Shown: one piece after another, positions 43,266 through 51,376 of the stretch
Layout of the letters: every line of letters starts with the position of its first letter
Numbering within the stretch: the stretch's first letter is position 1
Source of the DNA: Bradyrhizobium sp. 190
GTDB taxonomy: Bacteria > Pseudomonadota > Alphaproteobacteria > Rhizobiales > Xanthobacteraceae
Direction of reading: 5' to 3'
Length of the DNA stretch: 64,000 nt
Assembly (NCBI RefSeq): GCF_023073415.1
Contig: NZ_JADPJL010000008.1
Coordinates: forward strand, 310,001 to 374,000
The notes under the pieces: generated by a model
Databases searched by the model: none
Seen by the model: the letters and a program-made list of their open reading frames with translations, nothing else
What the model was told of the DNA's origin: nothing
Translations under genes and position numbers: made by a program

Positions 43266-44788
43266 TGCTCGATTTGCTCTGGAACGGCCTCGTCAACATC
43301 GCTCAGTGGAAATACCTGCTGCCGCTTTTTGCCGGCACATTCATCGGCGTGATCGGCGGCTCTCTGCCGGGCGTCACCATCACCATGACGGTCATCGTTG
43401 TGCTGCCGTTCACCTACGGGCTCGATCCGCTGGCGGGCCTTGCGGCGATGACCGGCGTCTATGTCGGCGGCTCTACCGGCGGCCTCATCGCCTGCTGTCT
43501 GCTCGGTATCCCTGGCTCGCCTTCTTCGATCGCCACCACGTTCGACGGCTTTCCAATGGCACGCAACGGCGAGCCGGGCCGCGCCATCTGGCTCGGCGTC
43601 TGGGCTTCGGTCTGGGGCGGCCTGCTCGGCGCTCTGTTCCTGGTGTTCCTCACCGGGCCGCTTGCGGCGATCGCGCTGGAATTCGGGCCGTGGGAATACT
43701 TCTCGCTGTTCGTGCTCGCCATGGCGATGGTGGCAGGTCTCACGGAATCCTCGCTGCTGAAGGGACTGATCTCGACCGCCATCGGGTTGTTGATCACGGT
43801 GGTCGGCCACGATCCGATCGGTAGCGTGCCGCGCTTTACCTTCGGCTCGCAGTTCATCGGCGGCGGCTTCCCGTTCCTCCCGGTGCTGATCGGCATTTTC
43901 GCTTTCGCCCAGATCATGACCGATCTGGAGAAGCTGAATTCGCCGCGCGGCCAGGCGGTGGAATCGCTGGTTGGGACCAAGCTTGAGCGCTTCTCGCACC
44001 TCAAGGTGAACCTGGAAATCTTCAAGCAGCCGTTCCTGCTCGCGTGGTCAACGATCGTCGGGCTGATCATCGGAATCCTGCCTGCCATCGGCGGCAGCGC
44101 ATCGAGCGTCATGGCCTATGACCAGGCCAAGAAATTCTCGAAAACGCCGGAGCGTTTCGGCAGGGGGCACCCCGAGGGCATCATCGCTTCGGAAGCCTCG
44201 AACAACGCCAATGTCAGCGGCTCGCTGATGACCATCATGGCATTCGGCATCCCCGGTGACGCTGTCACCGCCGTGATGCTCGGCGCGATGACGATCCACG
44301 GCATTCAGTCGGGACCGCTATTCATCTCGCAAAACCCCGATATCGCCTATGGCATCTATGCGGCCTACATTCTGGCGCACCCCTGCATGCTGCTGATCTG
44401 TATTGTGCTGATGCCGCTGATGCTGCGTGTGACCTCGGTGCGGATGGCGGTGCTGGCGCCGGTCGTGCTCGTGCTCTGTGTCGTCGGCGCCTACGCGCTC
44501 AACAATACCATGCAGAGCGTCTACGTGCTTCTGATGTTCGGCGTCGTCGGCTACGTGCTGGTCAAGCTCGGCTTCCCGCTCGCGCCCCTGATCCTCGGCT
44601 TGATTCTTGGCGACCAGATCGAGATCAACCTGGTGCGCGCGATCATGACCGACGCGAATCCCTGGCTTTTCCTGACGCGGCCGATCTCCGGCTTGCTGCT
44701 GCTGGCGGCGGCGGCCTCGGTCGTGCTGGCGATATGGCAGCATTGGCGCCACCAGAATCGGTTGGCTGAGGAAGAGCCGGATTTTTGA
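43265..44788 (+). CDS. tctA: Tripartite tricarboxylate transporter large subunit TctA
   Basis: The 507-residue integral membrane protein carries the TctA signatures G-S-L-P-G-V-T-I-T-M-T, G-L-A-A-M-T-G-V-Y-V-G-G-S and G-I-P-G-S-P-S-S-I-A-T. The repeat-like second half has G-I-L-P-A-I-G-G and F-G-I-P-G-D-A-V-T-A-V-M-L-G-A. It is the Na+- or H+-coupled channel of the transporter. ATG at 43265 overlaps the tctB stop (TGATG) and is preferred to an in-frame GTG 15 bases upstream. Confidence 0.94.
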   Translation: MLDLLWNGLVNIAQWKYLLPLFAGTFIGVIGGSLPGVTITMTVIVVLPFTYGLDPLAGLAAMTGVYVGGSTGGLIACCLLGIPGSPSSIATTFDGFPMARNGEPGRAIWLGVWASVWGGLLGALFLVFLTGPLAAIALEFGPWEYFSLFVLAMAMVAGLTESSLLKGLISTAIGLLITVVGHDPIGSVPRFTFGSQFIGGGFPFLPVLIGIFAFAQIMTDLEKLNSPRGQAVESLVGTKLERFSHLKVNLEIFKQPFLLAWSTIVGLIIGILPAIGGSASSVMAYDQAKKFSKTPERFGRGHPEGIIASEASNNANVSGSLMTIMAFGIPGDAVTAVMLGAMTIHGIQSGPLFISQNPDIAYGIYAAYILAHPCMLLICIVLMPLMLRVTSVRMAVLAPVVLVLCVVGAYALNNTMQSVYVLLMFGVVGYVLVKLGFPLAPLILGLILGDQIEINLVRAIMTDANPWLFLTRPISGLLLLAAAASVVLAIWQHWRHQNRLAEEEPDF

Positions 44789-44862
44789 GCCGCAACGAGG
44801 TGCCCTTCGGCAGCCCGCGTCGCCGCCGATCCAGGCCCGACGCTATCATCAGGTCCAGCCCT

Positions 44863-45126
44863 TTAGATCGATCGCCGTTGCCGGCCGGCGAAGAGACCGT
44901 AGACAAAGAGCACAATGATGGCGCCGACTACCGCACCGATCAGGCCCGCGCCTTCTCCGGAACTGTACCATCCGAGCGCCTGACCGAGATAAGTCGCCAC
45001 GAAGGCGCCGACGATGCCCAGTATGGTGGTGAGAATGAAGCCTGAGGGCTCGTTGTCTCCAGGCATCATGAACTTGGCAATCACGCCGGCAATGAAACCA
45101 ATGATGATCGTCCAAATTATGCCCAT
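44863..45126 (-). CDS. YeaQ/YmgE (GlsB) family stress membrane protein
   Basis: The 87-residue protein has three hydrophobic segments and the family pattern: G-I-I-W-T-I-I-I-G-F-I-A-G-V-I-A-K, then G-F-I-L-T-T-I-L-G-I-V-G-A and G-L-I-G-A-V-V-G-A-I-I-V-L. These transglycosylase-associated small proteins are stress-induced and sit in the inner membrane. It lies 44 bases after the yidB-like gene on the same strand and is probably co-transcribed from the EcfG promoter at 45659. Confidence 0.9.
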   Translation of the reverse strand: MGIIWTIIIGFIAGVIAKFMMPGDNEPSGFILTTILGIVGAFVATYLGQALGWYSSGEGAGLIGAVVGAIIVLFVYGLFAGRQRRSI

Positions 45127-45170
45127 CTCGATGCTCCGTTCCTGATTGCTCCGACGTCACGTCCATCAAT

Positions 45171-45626
45171 TCATGCTGCAGGCAAACGGCCGTCCGGCGT
45201 GTATTTGTCGACGGCTGCCGGAAGCTCGCGCGACAATCTCGCCAGGATTTCCTCCTGCGACAGTCCGGTTTGCTGTTCGAGTTGTGCCAGAACGTCGGAG
45301 CCAATCGCCTGCTTCAATTCCGGGGGCGAGACATCCTTGTTCGGGCCCTGATTGACCCAGGATTCAGCCTTGTCGCCCTGGCCGTTTTGCTGGAACTTAT
45401 CGAGTAGTTCGCCGATCCCGCCGTTGAGGAGGCCGCCAACCCCGGCGCCGCCCAACATTCCGCCCAGATTGCCCAGCAAGCCGCCCGGGGGTTGCTGACC
45501 GGAGCCTTCATTCGGCTGGCCGCCGCCAGCGCCCTTGAGAAGTTCTGCCAGTTTGTCGCGGTTCTGATATCCGGCAATGGCGAGTAGCCCGAGAAGGGCA
45601 GTCATCGATGGCATTCCGCGGCTCAT
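45171..45626 (-). CDS. YidB-family (DUF937) protein
   Basis: The 151-residue protein has a Gly/Gln-rich middle (about 33-75: G-G-L-L-G-N-L-G-G-M-L-G-G-A) and a folded C-terminal part. The C-terminal motif is A-I-G-S-D-V-L-A-Q-L-E-Q-Q-T-G-L-S-Q-E-E-I, then L-S-R-E-L-P-A-A-V-D-K-Y-T-P-D-G-R-L-P. This last motif is diagnostic of YidB proteins. Function is unclear. A perfect EcfG promoter lies upstream. Confidence 0.9.
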   Translation of the reverse strand: MSRGMPSMTALLGLLAIAGYQNRDKLAELLKGAGGGQPNEGSGQQPPGGLLGNLGGMLGGAGVGGLLNGGIGELLDKFQQNGQGDKAESWVNQGPNKDVSPPELKQAIGSDVLAQLEQQTGLSQEEILARLSRELPAAVDKYTPDGRLPAA

Positions 45627-45658
45627 GATAGCCTCCCTGTAGTTGTGGTGCTGTCAGG

Positions 45659-45683
45659 AACGCAGGGCGGAAGCTTCGGTTCC
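45659..45683 (-). promoter_or_regulatory. EcfG general-stress promoter of the yidB-like/yeaQ-like pair
   Basis: On the minus strand GGAAC, 16 bases, CGTT is an exact EcfG match, about 33 bases before the ATG. Its geometry is the same as at the PRC-barrel gene. Confidence 0.72.
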
Positions 45684-45754
45684 ATGCGTGATCGGCCGTA
45701 AGGGAGACAACACGCCCCCAGGCCGCCGCAAGCTCAAGATGATGGTTCTCACGC

Positions 45755-45843
45755 AAACGACCACGGCCTCCGTCAGGGGAGCTGGCGGAGGCCGTGTTGA
45801 TACACTTCATCGCGCCTAGGTTCGCGATGGAGTGTGGGAGCTC
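45755..45843 (-). ncRNA. Two-hairpin covarying element, copy 2 (3' of flgH)
   Basis: The element begins 10 bases after the flgH stop on the same strand. Its second stem GGCCTCCG / CGGAGGCC differs from copy 1 (41532-41620) by paired, compensatory changes, while the C-rich loop (AGCTCCCCTG) is kept. The first stem pairs over 13 positions with one wobble. It could be the flgH 3' UTR and terminator or a small RNA released from it. Confidence 0.5.
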
Positions 45844-45852
45844 TAAGAAAAA

Positions 45853-46605
45853 CTAGAACGGCAGCAGCACGTCCATCACCTGCTGGCCGTAGCGGGGTTG
45901 CTGCACGTCGGTGATCTGGCCGCGGCCGCCATAGGCGATGCGGGCCTGCGCGATCTTGCTTGATTCGATCGTGTTGTCACTCTGGATGTCTTCTGGGCGG
46001 ACGATGCCGGCGACGATCAATTCGCGGATCTCGAAATTGACGCGAATTTCCTGCTTGCCCTCGACCACGAGATTGCCGTTCGGCAGCACCTGCGTCACCA
46101 CGGCCGCGACGTTGGTCTGCAGCGCTTCCTGGCGGTTGACCGAACCCTTGCCGTCGCTGGAAGAGGTGGAGTCCGTGGTCAGGATGCGGCCGGGCAGGAT
46201 TTTGGCCGGTTGCGTGATCGTCTGGGCACCGATGAAATCGGTTATTCCCGAATCTTCCTTGCTCGTGCGACTGCGCTGGGTCTCGTTGGCGATGTTGGCC
46301 CTGTCGGTGATATTGACGGTGACCGTCAGGATATCGCCGATGCGCGCGGCGCGCTGATCCTTGAAGAAGGCGCGCGAGCCGTTCCGCCACAGCGAGTTGG
46401 CATTGTAGGAGGCCTGTTCCGGCTTCGGCATCGGCATCTGCACCGGCTTGTAGCCGGGCTGCGTGGTCGGGTTTTCGATCTCCGTCAGCTTCGGCTTTTC
46501 GCCGATCTGCGACAGACGGTCGATCGAGGAACAACCGCTGGCCAAGGCGGCCAGCGACAGCATGGCGCCAGTGAGAATGATGCGGTTGAGACGGATGACT
46601 GACAT
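45853..46605 (-). CDS. flgH: Flagellar L-ring lipoprotein FlgH
   Basis: The 250-residue protein has a lipoprotein signal ending A-L-A-S-G-C (Cys25). The FlgH landmarks are S-L-W-R-N-G-S-R-A-F-F-K-D-Q-R-A, then V-G-D-I-L-T-V-type G-D-I-L-T-V-T-V-N-I, and a C-terminal V-M-D-V-L-L-P-F. It forms the outer-membrane L ring. It is last in the flgF-flgG-flgA-flgH operon, 5 bases after flgA. Its 3' end and downstream element are partly duplicated near 41.5-41.7 kb. Confidence 0.97.
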   Translation of the reverse strand: MSVIRLNRIILTGAMLSLAALASGCSSIDRLSQIGEKPKLTEIENPTTQPGYKPVQMPMPKPEQASYNANSLWRNGSRAFFKDQRAARIGDILTVTVNITDRANIANETQRSRTSKEDSGITDFIGAQTITQPAKILPGRILTTDSTSSSDGKGSVNRQEALQTNVAAVVTQVLPNGNLVVEGKQEIRVNFEIRELIVAGIVRPEDIQSDNTIESSKIAQARIAYGGRGQITDVQQPRYGQQVMDVLLPF

Positions 46606-46610
46606 TTACA

Positions 46611-47693
46611 TTACTCGGCTTTTGGAGCGACTGGCGAACTGACGATGGCTACGGCAACGGGCGCGGGTTGTGTCACATCGCTGGTCTGCGGCAGGCGGGA
46701 CGCCGCCGGCGTGATCGAGACGGGACTAATCGAGATCTGACCGCGGCCGATCACGGTGCCGGACAGCGTGCGCTTCGACTGCACGTTCATGACGTTGACG
46801 ACGTCGCCTTCGGTGCCGTTGTCCAGCGCCTTGCCGCGCATGGTGAGGTAGATTCCGGGCGCCTCGTAGACCAACATGACGTTCTGGTCGCGTTGTACCA
46901 GATCGGGCTTGACGAGATCGGCGGTGCGGATCGCCTGGCCGGCACGGAGCTGGCGGCGGGCCTGCATGCCCACCGCGCGGTCGCGCGCGGCGGCATCAGC
47001 CCCGACTTCCGCTTTCGGGCGGCGCTCGACCACCACGTCGGACGATTTCAGGATCTCATTGCGCTCGACATTGCGTGCCAGCACAGTGGCTTCGACGATC
47101 TCGATCGCCGTGCCGGTGAAACGCAGCTTGGCCGCGGCGGCGCCGTTCTCGTTGCTGATTTCAAAGGTGACGTCGAAGCGGCCGTTGCGGTTGTCGTAGC
47201 GCACGATGGCTGCCTGCATGGCACCGGTGAAGCCGGCGTCCAGCCTGACGTCGCTGGGGTCGCGGTCGAAGGTCAGCGACAGATTGGCGGCGTCGCCGAG
47301 ACCGTTGCGGCGCTCCAGCGCGCGGGCGATCTGCTGCTCGATATCCCTGCCTTCGAGCGTGCGGGCCAGACGCGTCACCGAAATTTCCTTCAGGTCGCGG
47401 GCATCGACGCCGATCACATGATGGCCGCGAAGGGTGTTGAGCACCTGCGCGACCGGCAGCGAGCCCGTGGTGCCCAGATCCGGCGCGCGGTAGATCGCGA
47501 TCTGCGCGGCGCTGCCGGCATTGTCGATGACGTCGCCGATCCGCACCAGATCGCCCGACACCTGCACGTTGGCGCGCAGTACCGGCGCGGCGATCACGGT
47601 GCGGTTCGCGAAGGTTTCCTGGGTCTGCGCGACCGCGGCCGCACTCGATATGGCGATCAGGGCTGTGGCCAGGAGGAGGGCGCGGGCGATCAT
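46611..47693 (-). CDS. flgA: P-ring assembly chaperone FlgA
   Basis: The 360-residue protein has a signal peptide (1-22, SSAAAVA-Q) and a C-terminal SAF-type domain: V-L-A-R-N-V-E-R-N-E-I-L-K-S-S-D-V, then R-R-Q-L-R-A-G-Q-A-I-R and L-V-Y-E-A-P-G-I-Y-L-T. FlgA helps FlgI assemble in the periplasm. It is longer than the enterobacterial protein (about 219) owing to an N-terminal extension with a duplicated beta domain. It starts 10 bases after flgG. Confidence 0.9.
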   Translation of the reverse strand: MIARALLLATALIAISSAAAVAQTQETFANRTVIAAPVLRANVQVSGDLVRIGDVIDNAGSAAQIAIYRAPDLGTTGSLPVAQVLNTLRGHHVIGVDARDLKEISVTRLARTLEGRDIEQQIARALERRNGLGDAANLSLTFDRDPSDVRLDAGFTGAMQAAIVRYDNRNGRFDVTFEISNENGAAAAKLRFTGTAIEIVEATVLARNVERNEILKSSDVVVERRPKAEVGADAAARDRAVGMQARRQLRAGQAIRTADLVKPDLVQRDQNVMLVYEAPGIYLTMRGKALDNGTEGDVVNVMNVQSKRTLSGTVIGRGQISISPVSITPAASRLPQTSDVTQPAPVAVAIVSSPVAPKAE

Positions 47694-47703
47694 GACCAGT
47701 CCT

Positions 47704-48492
47704 TTAGCGGAACATGTTGGAGGTGGATTGCAGCATCTGGTCCGCCGCGCTGACGATCTTGGCGTTCATCTCATAGGCGCGCTGGGCGGCGATCAGGTCG
47801 GAGATTTCGGTCACCACTTCGACATTGGCCTGTTCGAGATTGCCCTGCTGCATGTCGCCAAAACCGTCGGTATTGGCGACGCCGTCCTGCGGCGTGCCGG
47901 AGGCCGGCGTATCCGTGAACAGATTGTCGCCGATCGGGTTGAGGCCGGCCTTGTTGATGAAGCGGGTCAGGCCGATCTGGCCGACCAGGGTCGGCGTGGT
48001 CGAGCCCGGCACCACCACCGTGACCTGGCCCTGCGCGTTGACGGTGATCTGCGAGGAATTTTGCGGGATCGTGATCGTCGGCTGCACCGGATTGCCCTGC
48101 GCGGTGACGACACGGCCCTGCGCGTCCATCATGAACGAGCCGTCGCGGGTATAGGCATAGGTGCCGTCGGGCACCTGGATCTTGAAGAAGCCTTCGCCGC
48201 GGATCGCGACATCGAGGTCGTTGCCGGTCGGCGACAGCGTGCCCTGGCCCATCAGGCGCGGCGTGCCGACGGTCTTGACGCCGCCGCCGATGTCGACGCC
48301 GACGGGCAGGATGGTGCCCTGGTCGGAGGCCTGCGCGCCGACGCGGCGCACATGGTCGTAGATCAGATCCTGAAACGCTGCGCGCTGCTTCTTGTAGCCG
48401 GTGGTGCGCATGTTGGCGATGTTGTTGGAGATCACCTGAACGTTGAGTTCCTGTGCCGCCATGCCGGTCGCTGCTGTGTAGAGGGCGCGCAT
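47704..48492 (-). CDS. flgG: Flagellar distal rod protein FlgG
   Basis: The 262-residue protein matches FlgG throughout: M-R-A-L-Y-T-A-A-T-G-M-A-A-Q, V-I-S-N-N-I-A-N-M-R-T-T-G-Y, G-E-G-F-F-K-I-Q, F-M-M-D-A-Q-G-R-V-V-T and the C-terminal I-A-A-Q-R-A-Y-E-M-N-A-K. Length is the usual 260. It lies 18 bases after flgF. Confidence 0.97.
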   Translation of the reverse strand: MRALYTAATGMAAQELNVQVISNNIANMRTTGYKKQRAAFQDLIYDHVRRVGAQASDQGTILPVGVDIGGGVKTVGTPRLMGQGTLSPTGNDLDVAIRGEGFFKIQVPDGTYAYTRDGSFMMDAQGRVVTAQGNPVQPTITIPQNSSQITVNAQGQVTVVVPGSTTPTLVGQIGLTRFINKAGLNPIGDNLFTDTPASGTPQDGVANTDGFGDMQQGNLEQANVEVVTEISDLIAAQRAYEMNAKIVSAADQMLQSTSNMFR

Positions 48493-48510
48493 CGATCTAT
48501 TCCTTAAGCG

Positions 48511-49275
48511 TTATGCCGGAACGTCGGCGAGTTTCTCGACTGCGGTTCGGTGCAGGTCGTGCTGCTGCTGCAACATCGTCGAGATCTGCGTGTAGGCGCG
48601 CGTGATCTCGATCATGCGGCTCATTTCGTGAACGGAATTTACGTTCGATTTCTCGATGAAGCCTTGGCGGACCCGCGAGGCGGTGTCGGGCTGGGCGGCG
48701 ACGCCCTGGCCCGCCGAGTAGAGGTTGCCGCCTTCCTTCACGAGCTTCTGGGCATCGGCAAAATTGACCAGCCGCAGCTTGCCGCGGACCGAGTCGGTGC
48801 TGCCGGTGCCCTCGAGGACCGTGATATTGCCGTCGGCTGCGATGTTGATCGCCTTGTCGGTCGGCTGGAACACGATCGGGCCGGAGGTACCCAGCACCGG
48901 GTCGCCGCTCGCGGTGACAAGCTGGCCTTGATTGTTGATCTGCAGGCCGCCGTCACGGGTGTAGCGCTCGCCGGCGGCCGTCTGCACCACCAGGAAGGCG
49001 TTGCCGTCGATCGCGACGTCGAGCGGATTCTTGGTCTGCTCGGAGGGGCCGGCTGCGAAATCGTGAAAGGTGGCGCGGTCGTGCACGAAGGAGACGCGGC
49101 GGTCGGCGCGCTGGAAATTGTCTTCATGCGCCGGCGAGCGCAGATATTCCTCGAACAGCGACCGGTCGGCCTTGAAGCCAGTCGTGTTGATGTTGGCGAC
49201 GTTGTTGGCGATGACGTCCAACTGCCGTTCCAGCGTCATCTTCCGCGAAAGTCCGACGAGAAGCATATTCTCCAT
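48511..49275 (-). CDS. flgF: Flagellar proximal rod protein FlgF
   Basis: The 254-residue protein opens M-E-N-M-L-L-V-G-L-S-R-K-M, followed by the rod motif V-I-A-N-N-V-A-N-I-N-T-T-G-F-K-A-D, and ends with an axial helix. The ATG at 49275 is set by family; a longer frame upstream crosses the promoter. It heads flgF-flgG-flgA-flgH, behind a sigma-54-like element at 49385, and is divergent from fliL as in Caulobacter. Confidence 0.95.
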   Translation of the reverse strand: MENMLLVGLSRKMTLERQLDVIANNVANINTTGFKADRSLFEEYLRSPAHEDNFQRADRRVSFVHDRATFHDFAAGPSEQTKNPLDVAIDGNAFLVVQTAAGERYTRDGGLQINNQGQLVTASGDPVLGTSGPIVFQPTDKAINIAADGNITVLEGTGSTDSVRGKLRLVNFADAQKLVKEGGNLYSAGQGVAAQPDTASRVRQGFIEKSNVNSVHEMSRMIEITRAYTQISTMLQQQHDLHRTAVEKLADVPA

Positions 49276-49384
49276 CGGTGGTTCTCCCCTTGATCGATCC
49301 GAAGCAGGCTCTCCCAAGCCCGCGGTCCGGATCCGTCGTAAACCTTTGGGCTCTCCCAAGCCGGCAGGTCACGCCAGTTACTCA

Positions 49385-49399
49385 GCGAAAGCCGTGCCA
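49385..49399 (-). promoter_or_regulatory. Sigma-54-like promoter of the flgF operon
   Basis: On the minus strand TGGCAC-GGCTT-TCGC has the right -24/-12 spacing with one deviation (TTGC to TCGC). It is 110 bases before flgF and nearly identical to the element before flgI. Confidence 0.6.
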
Positions 49400-49527
49400 A
49401 GTCGGGAAGCTATGGTTTTTTAAGGGGTTAATCGTTTTTCGGGGCGCGGCGAGGGCGGCAGAAAGGTCTTGTTGACCATGTTTGCCCGGCAGATTTTTCC
49501 TACTTGGGCGTCAATGGAAAGGTTCCG

Positions 49528-49542
49528 TTAACCATTATTACC
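49528..49542 (+). promoter_or_regulatory. CtrA-type site upstream of fliL
   Basis: TTAACCAT followed by TATTACC gives TTAA-N7-TACC, a full half site and a partial second one. It lies about 120 bases before fliL. The Caulobacter fliLM promoter is CtrA-controlled. Confidence 0.45.
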
Positions 49543-49663
49543 CTAGCGTTGCACTTGTAGAGAGCGCGTGTGCGCTGGCGGCTTTTGTTTCGCGTTGTGG
49601 GGGCATCGTTACCCAGGCTGGTGGCAACCGCGTTCGTTTTTCGGAATCGAAGCGGGCGGGGCA

Positions 49664-50155
49664 ATGGCTGACAACGAGCAGGCGGAAGGCGCAGACGGCG
49701 CAGATGCCTCACCGTCGAAAAAGGGCAAGCTCAAGCTGATCATTGCCGTTGCCGGGTTCGTCGCAATCCTCGGCGCGGGCGCTGGCTGGTTCTTCCTGAT
49801 GCGCGGCCATGGCGAGGCGAAGCACGCCGAAGCGCCGCCGCCGAAGCCGCCGTCCTTTGTCGAAGTGCCCGATATGATGGTCAACCTGGTCGGGGCCCCT
49901 GGCGAGCGGGTGCAATATCTCCGCGTCAAGGTCGTGCTCGAGATCAAGGATGAGAAGCATGTCGAGGCGATCAAGCCGAACCTGCCGCGCGTCACCGACC
50001 TGTTCCAGACCTACCTGCGCGAATTGCGTGCCTCCGACATCAACGGTTCGGCCGGGCTATTTCGCCTCAAGGAAGAACTGACCAAGCGGGTCAACAACGC
50101 GGTGGCGCCCCAGCAGGTGACCGCCGTGTTGTTCAAGGAAATCGTCGTGCAGTGA
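49664..50155 (+). CDS. fliL: Flagellar basal-body protein FliL
   Basis: The 163-residue protein has a charged cytosolic start (1-22), one membrane span (about 25-44) and a periplasmic domain. The domain has P-D-M-M-V-N-L-V-G and Q-Y-L-R-V-K-V-V-L-E, the FliL hallmarks. It stabilises the stator around the motor. ATG at 49664 is chosen because the longer frame upstream has no FliL resemblance. It begins the fliL-fliM-DUF6468-motE-like operon. Confidence 0.93.
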   Translation: MADNEQAEGADGADASPSKKGKLKLIIAVAGFVAILGAGAGWFFLMRGHGEAKHAEAPPPKPPSFVEVPDMMVNLVGAPGERVQYLRVKVVLEIKDEKHVEAIKPNLPRVTDLFQTYLRELRASDINGSAGLFRLKEELTKRVNNAVAPQQVTAVLFKEIVVQ

Positions 50156-50173
50156 TGGGACGGATCTAGCATC

Positions 50174-51376
50174 ATGGCCGGCAACCAAGACCAGATGGAC
50201 CAGGACGCCATTGCCGCGCAATGGGAAGCCTCCCTGGATTCCGAGGATCCCGCGGCGGCCGCGGAAGAAGCTGCCGCCAATGAACTTTCCGAGAGCATGG
50301 CGCTGCAGTGGGCGGCCATGGTCGAGGATGGCGGTCGCGAGTTCGGCAACAAGAATTCCGGCGAACGGGTTCTGTCGCAGGAAGAAATCGACAATCTGCT
50401 CGGTTTCACCGTCGGCGACGTCAATCTCGACGACCATTCCGGCATTCGCGCCATCATCGATTCCGCGATGGTGTCTTACGAGCGTCTGCCGATGCTCGAA
50501 ATCGTTTTCGACCGCCTGGTGCGGCTGATGACCACGAGCCTGCGCAACTTCACCTCTGATAACGTCGAAGTCTCGCTCGACCGCATCACCTCGGTTCGCT
50601 TCGGCGACTACATGAATTCAATCCCGCTGCCCGCAGTGCTCTCGGTGTTCAAGGCCGAGGAGTGGGAAAATTTCGGCCTTGCGACGGTCGATTCCAGCCT
50701 GATCTATTCGATCATCGACGTGCTGCTCGGCGGCCGGCGCGGCCAGACCTCGCTGCGCATCGAGGGCCGGCCCTACACCACGATCGAAACCAACCTGGTC
50801 AAACGGCTGGTCGAGGTGGTGCTGGCCGACGCCGAGCAGGCGTTCCGGCCGCTGTCGCCGGTGACGTTCTCGATCGACCGGCTGGAAACCAATCCACGCT
50901 TCGCCGCAATCTCCAGGCCGGCTAACGCCGCGATCCTGGTGCGGCTGCGCATCGACATGGAAGATCGCGGCGGTAACATCGAATTGCTGCTGCCTTACGC
51001 GACCATCGAGCCGATCCGTCCGGTTCTGCTCCAGATGTTCATGGGCGAAAAGTTCGGCCGCGATCCGATCTGGGAAGGACATTTTGCGACCGAAGTGGCG
51101 CAGGCCGAGATATCGGTCGACGCCGTGCTGTATGAAGCCGACATTCCGCTCAAGCAGCTGATGAAGCTGAAGGTCGGCGACACCCTGCCGCTGGAAATGC
51201 GTCCTGAAGCGCTGGTGCAGGTCCGCTGCGGCAACGTTCTTTTGACCGAAGGGCGCATGGGCCGGGTCGGCGACCGCGTCGCCATCCGCGTCACCAAGCA
51301 GTTGCGCAAACCCAATACCACCTTCGCGATGTTCGAGAAGGCCGACGAACAAACCAAGTTGATGGAGGCACAATGA
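50174..51376 (+). CDS. fliM: Flagellar motor switch protein FliM with N-terminal extension
   Basis: The 400-residue protein has the FliM middle domain (Y-E-R-L-P-M-L-E-I-V-F-D-R-L-V-R) and a C-terminal SpoA domain (L-K-V-G-D-T-L-P-L-E). The CheY-binding motif L-S-Q-E-E-I-D-N-L-L, normally at residues 1-16, lies at 67-76. The extra N-terminus contains two similar pieces, I-A-A-Q-W-E-A-S-L-D and M-A-L-Q-W-A-A-M-V-E-D. FliM sets rotation bias. Its stop overlaps the next gene (ATGA). Confidence 0.95.
   Translation: MAGNQDQMDQDAIAAQWEASLDSEDPAAAAEEAAANELSESMALQWAAMVEDGGREFGNKNSGERVLSQEEIDNLLGFTVGDVNLDDHSGIRAIIDSAMVSYERLPMLEIVFDRLVRLMTTSLRNFTSDNVEVSLDRITSVRFGDYMNSIPLPAVLSVFKAEEWENFGLATVDSSLIYSIIDVLLGGRRGQTSLRIEGRPYTTIETNLVKRLVEVVLADAEQAFRPLSPVTFSIDRLETNPRFAAISRPANAAILVRLRIDMEDRGGNIELLLPYATIEPIRPVLLQMFMGEKFGRDPIWEGHFATEVAQAEISVDAVLYEADIPLKQLMKLKVGDTLPLEMRPEALVQVRCGNVLLTEGRMGRVGDRVAIRVTKQLRKPNTTFAMFEKADEQTKLMEAQ

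Larger units (their letters stand above)
49276..49663. other. flgF/fliL divergent regulatory region
   Basis: This 388-base gap carries the sigma-54-like element for flgF (49385-49399) and a CtrA-type site for fliL (49528-49542). No gene is seen in it. Confidence 0.6.
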
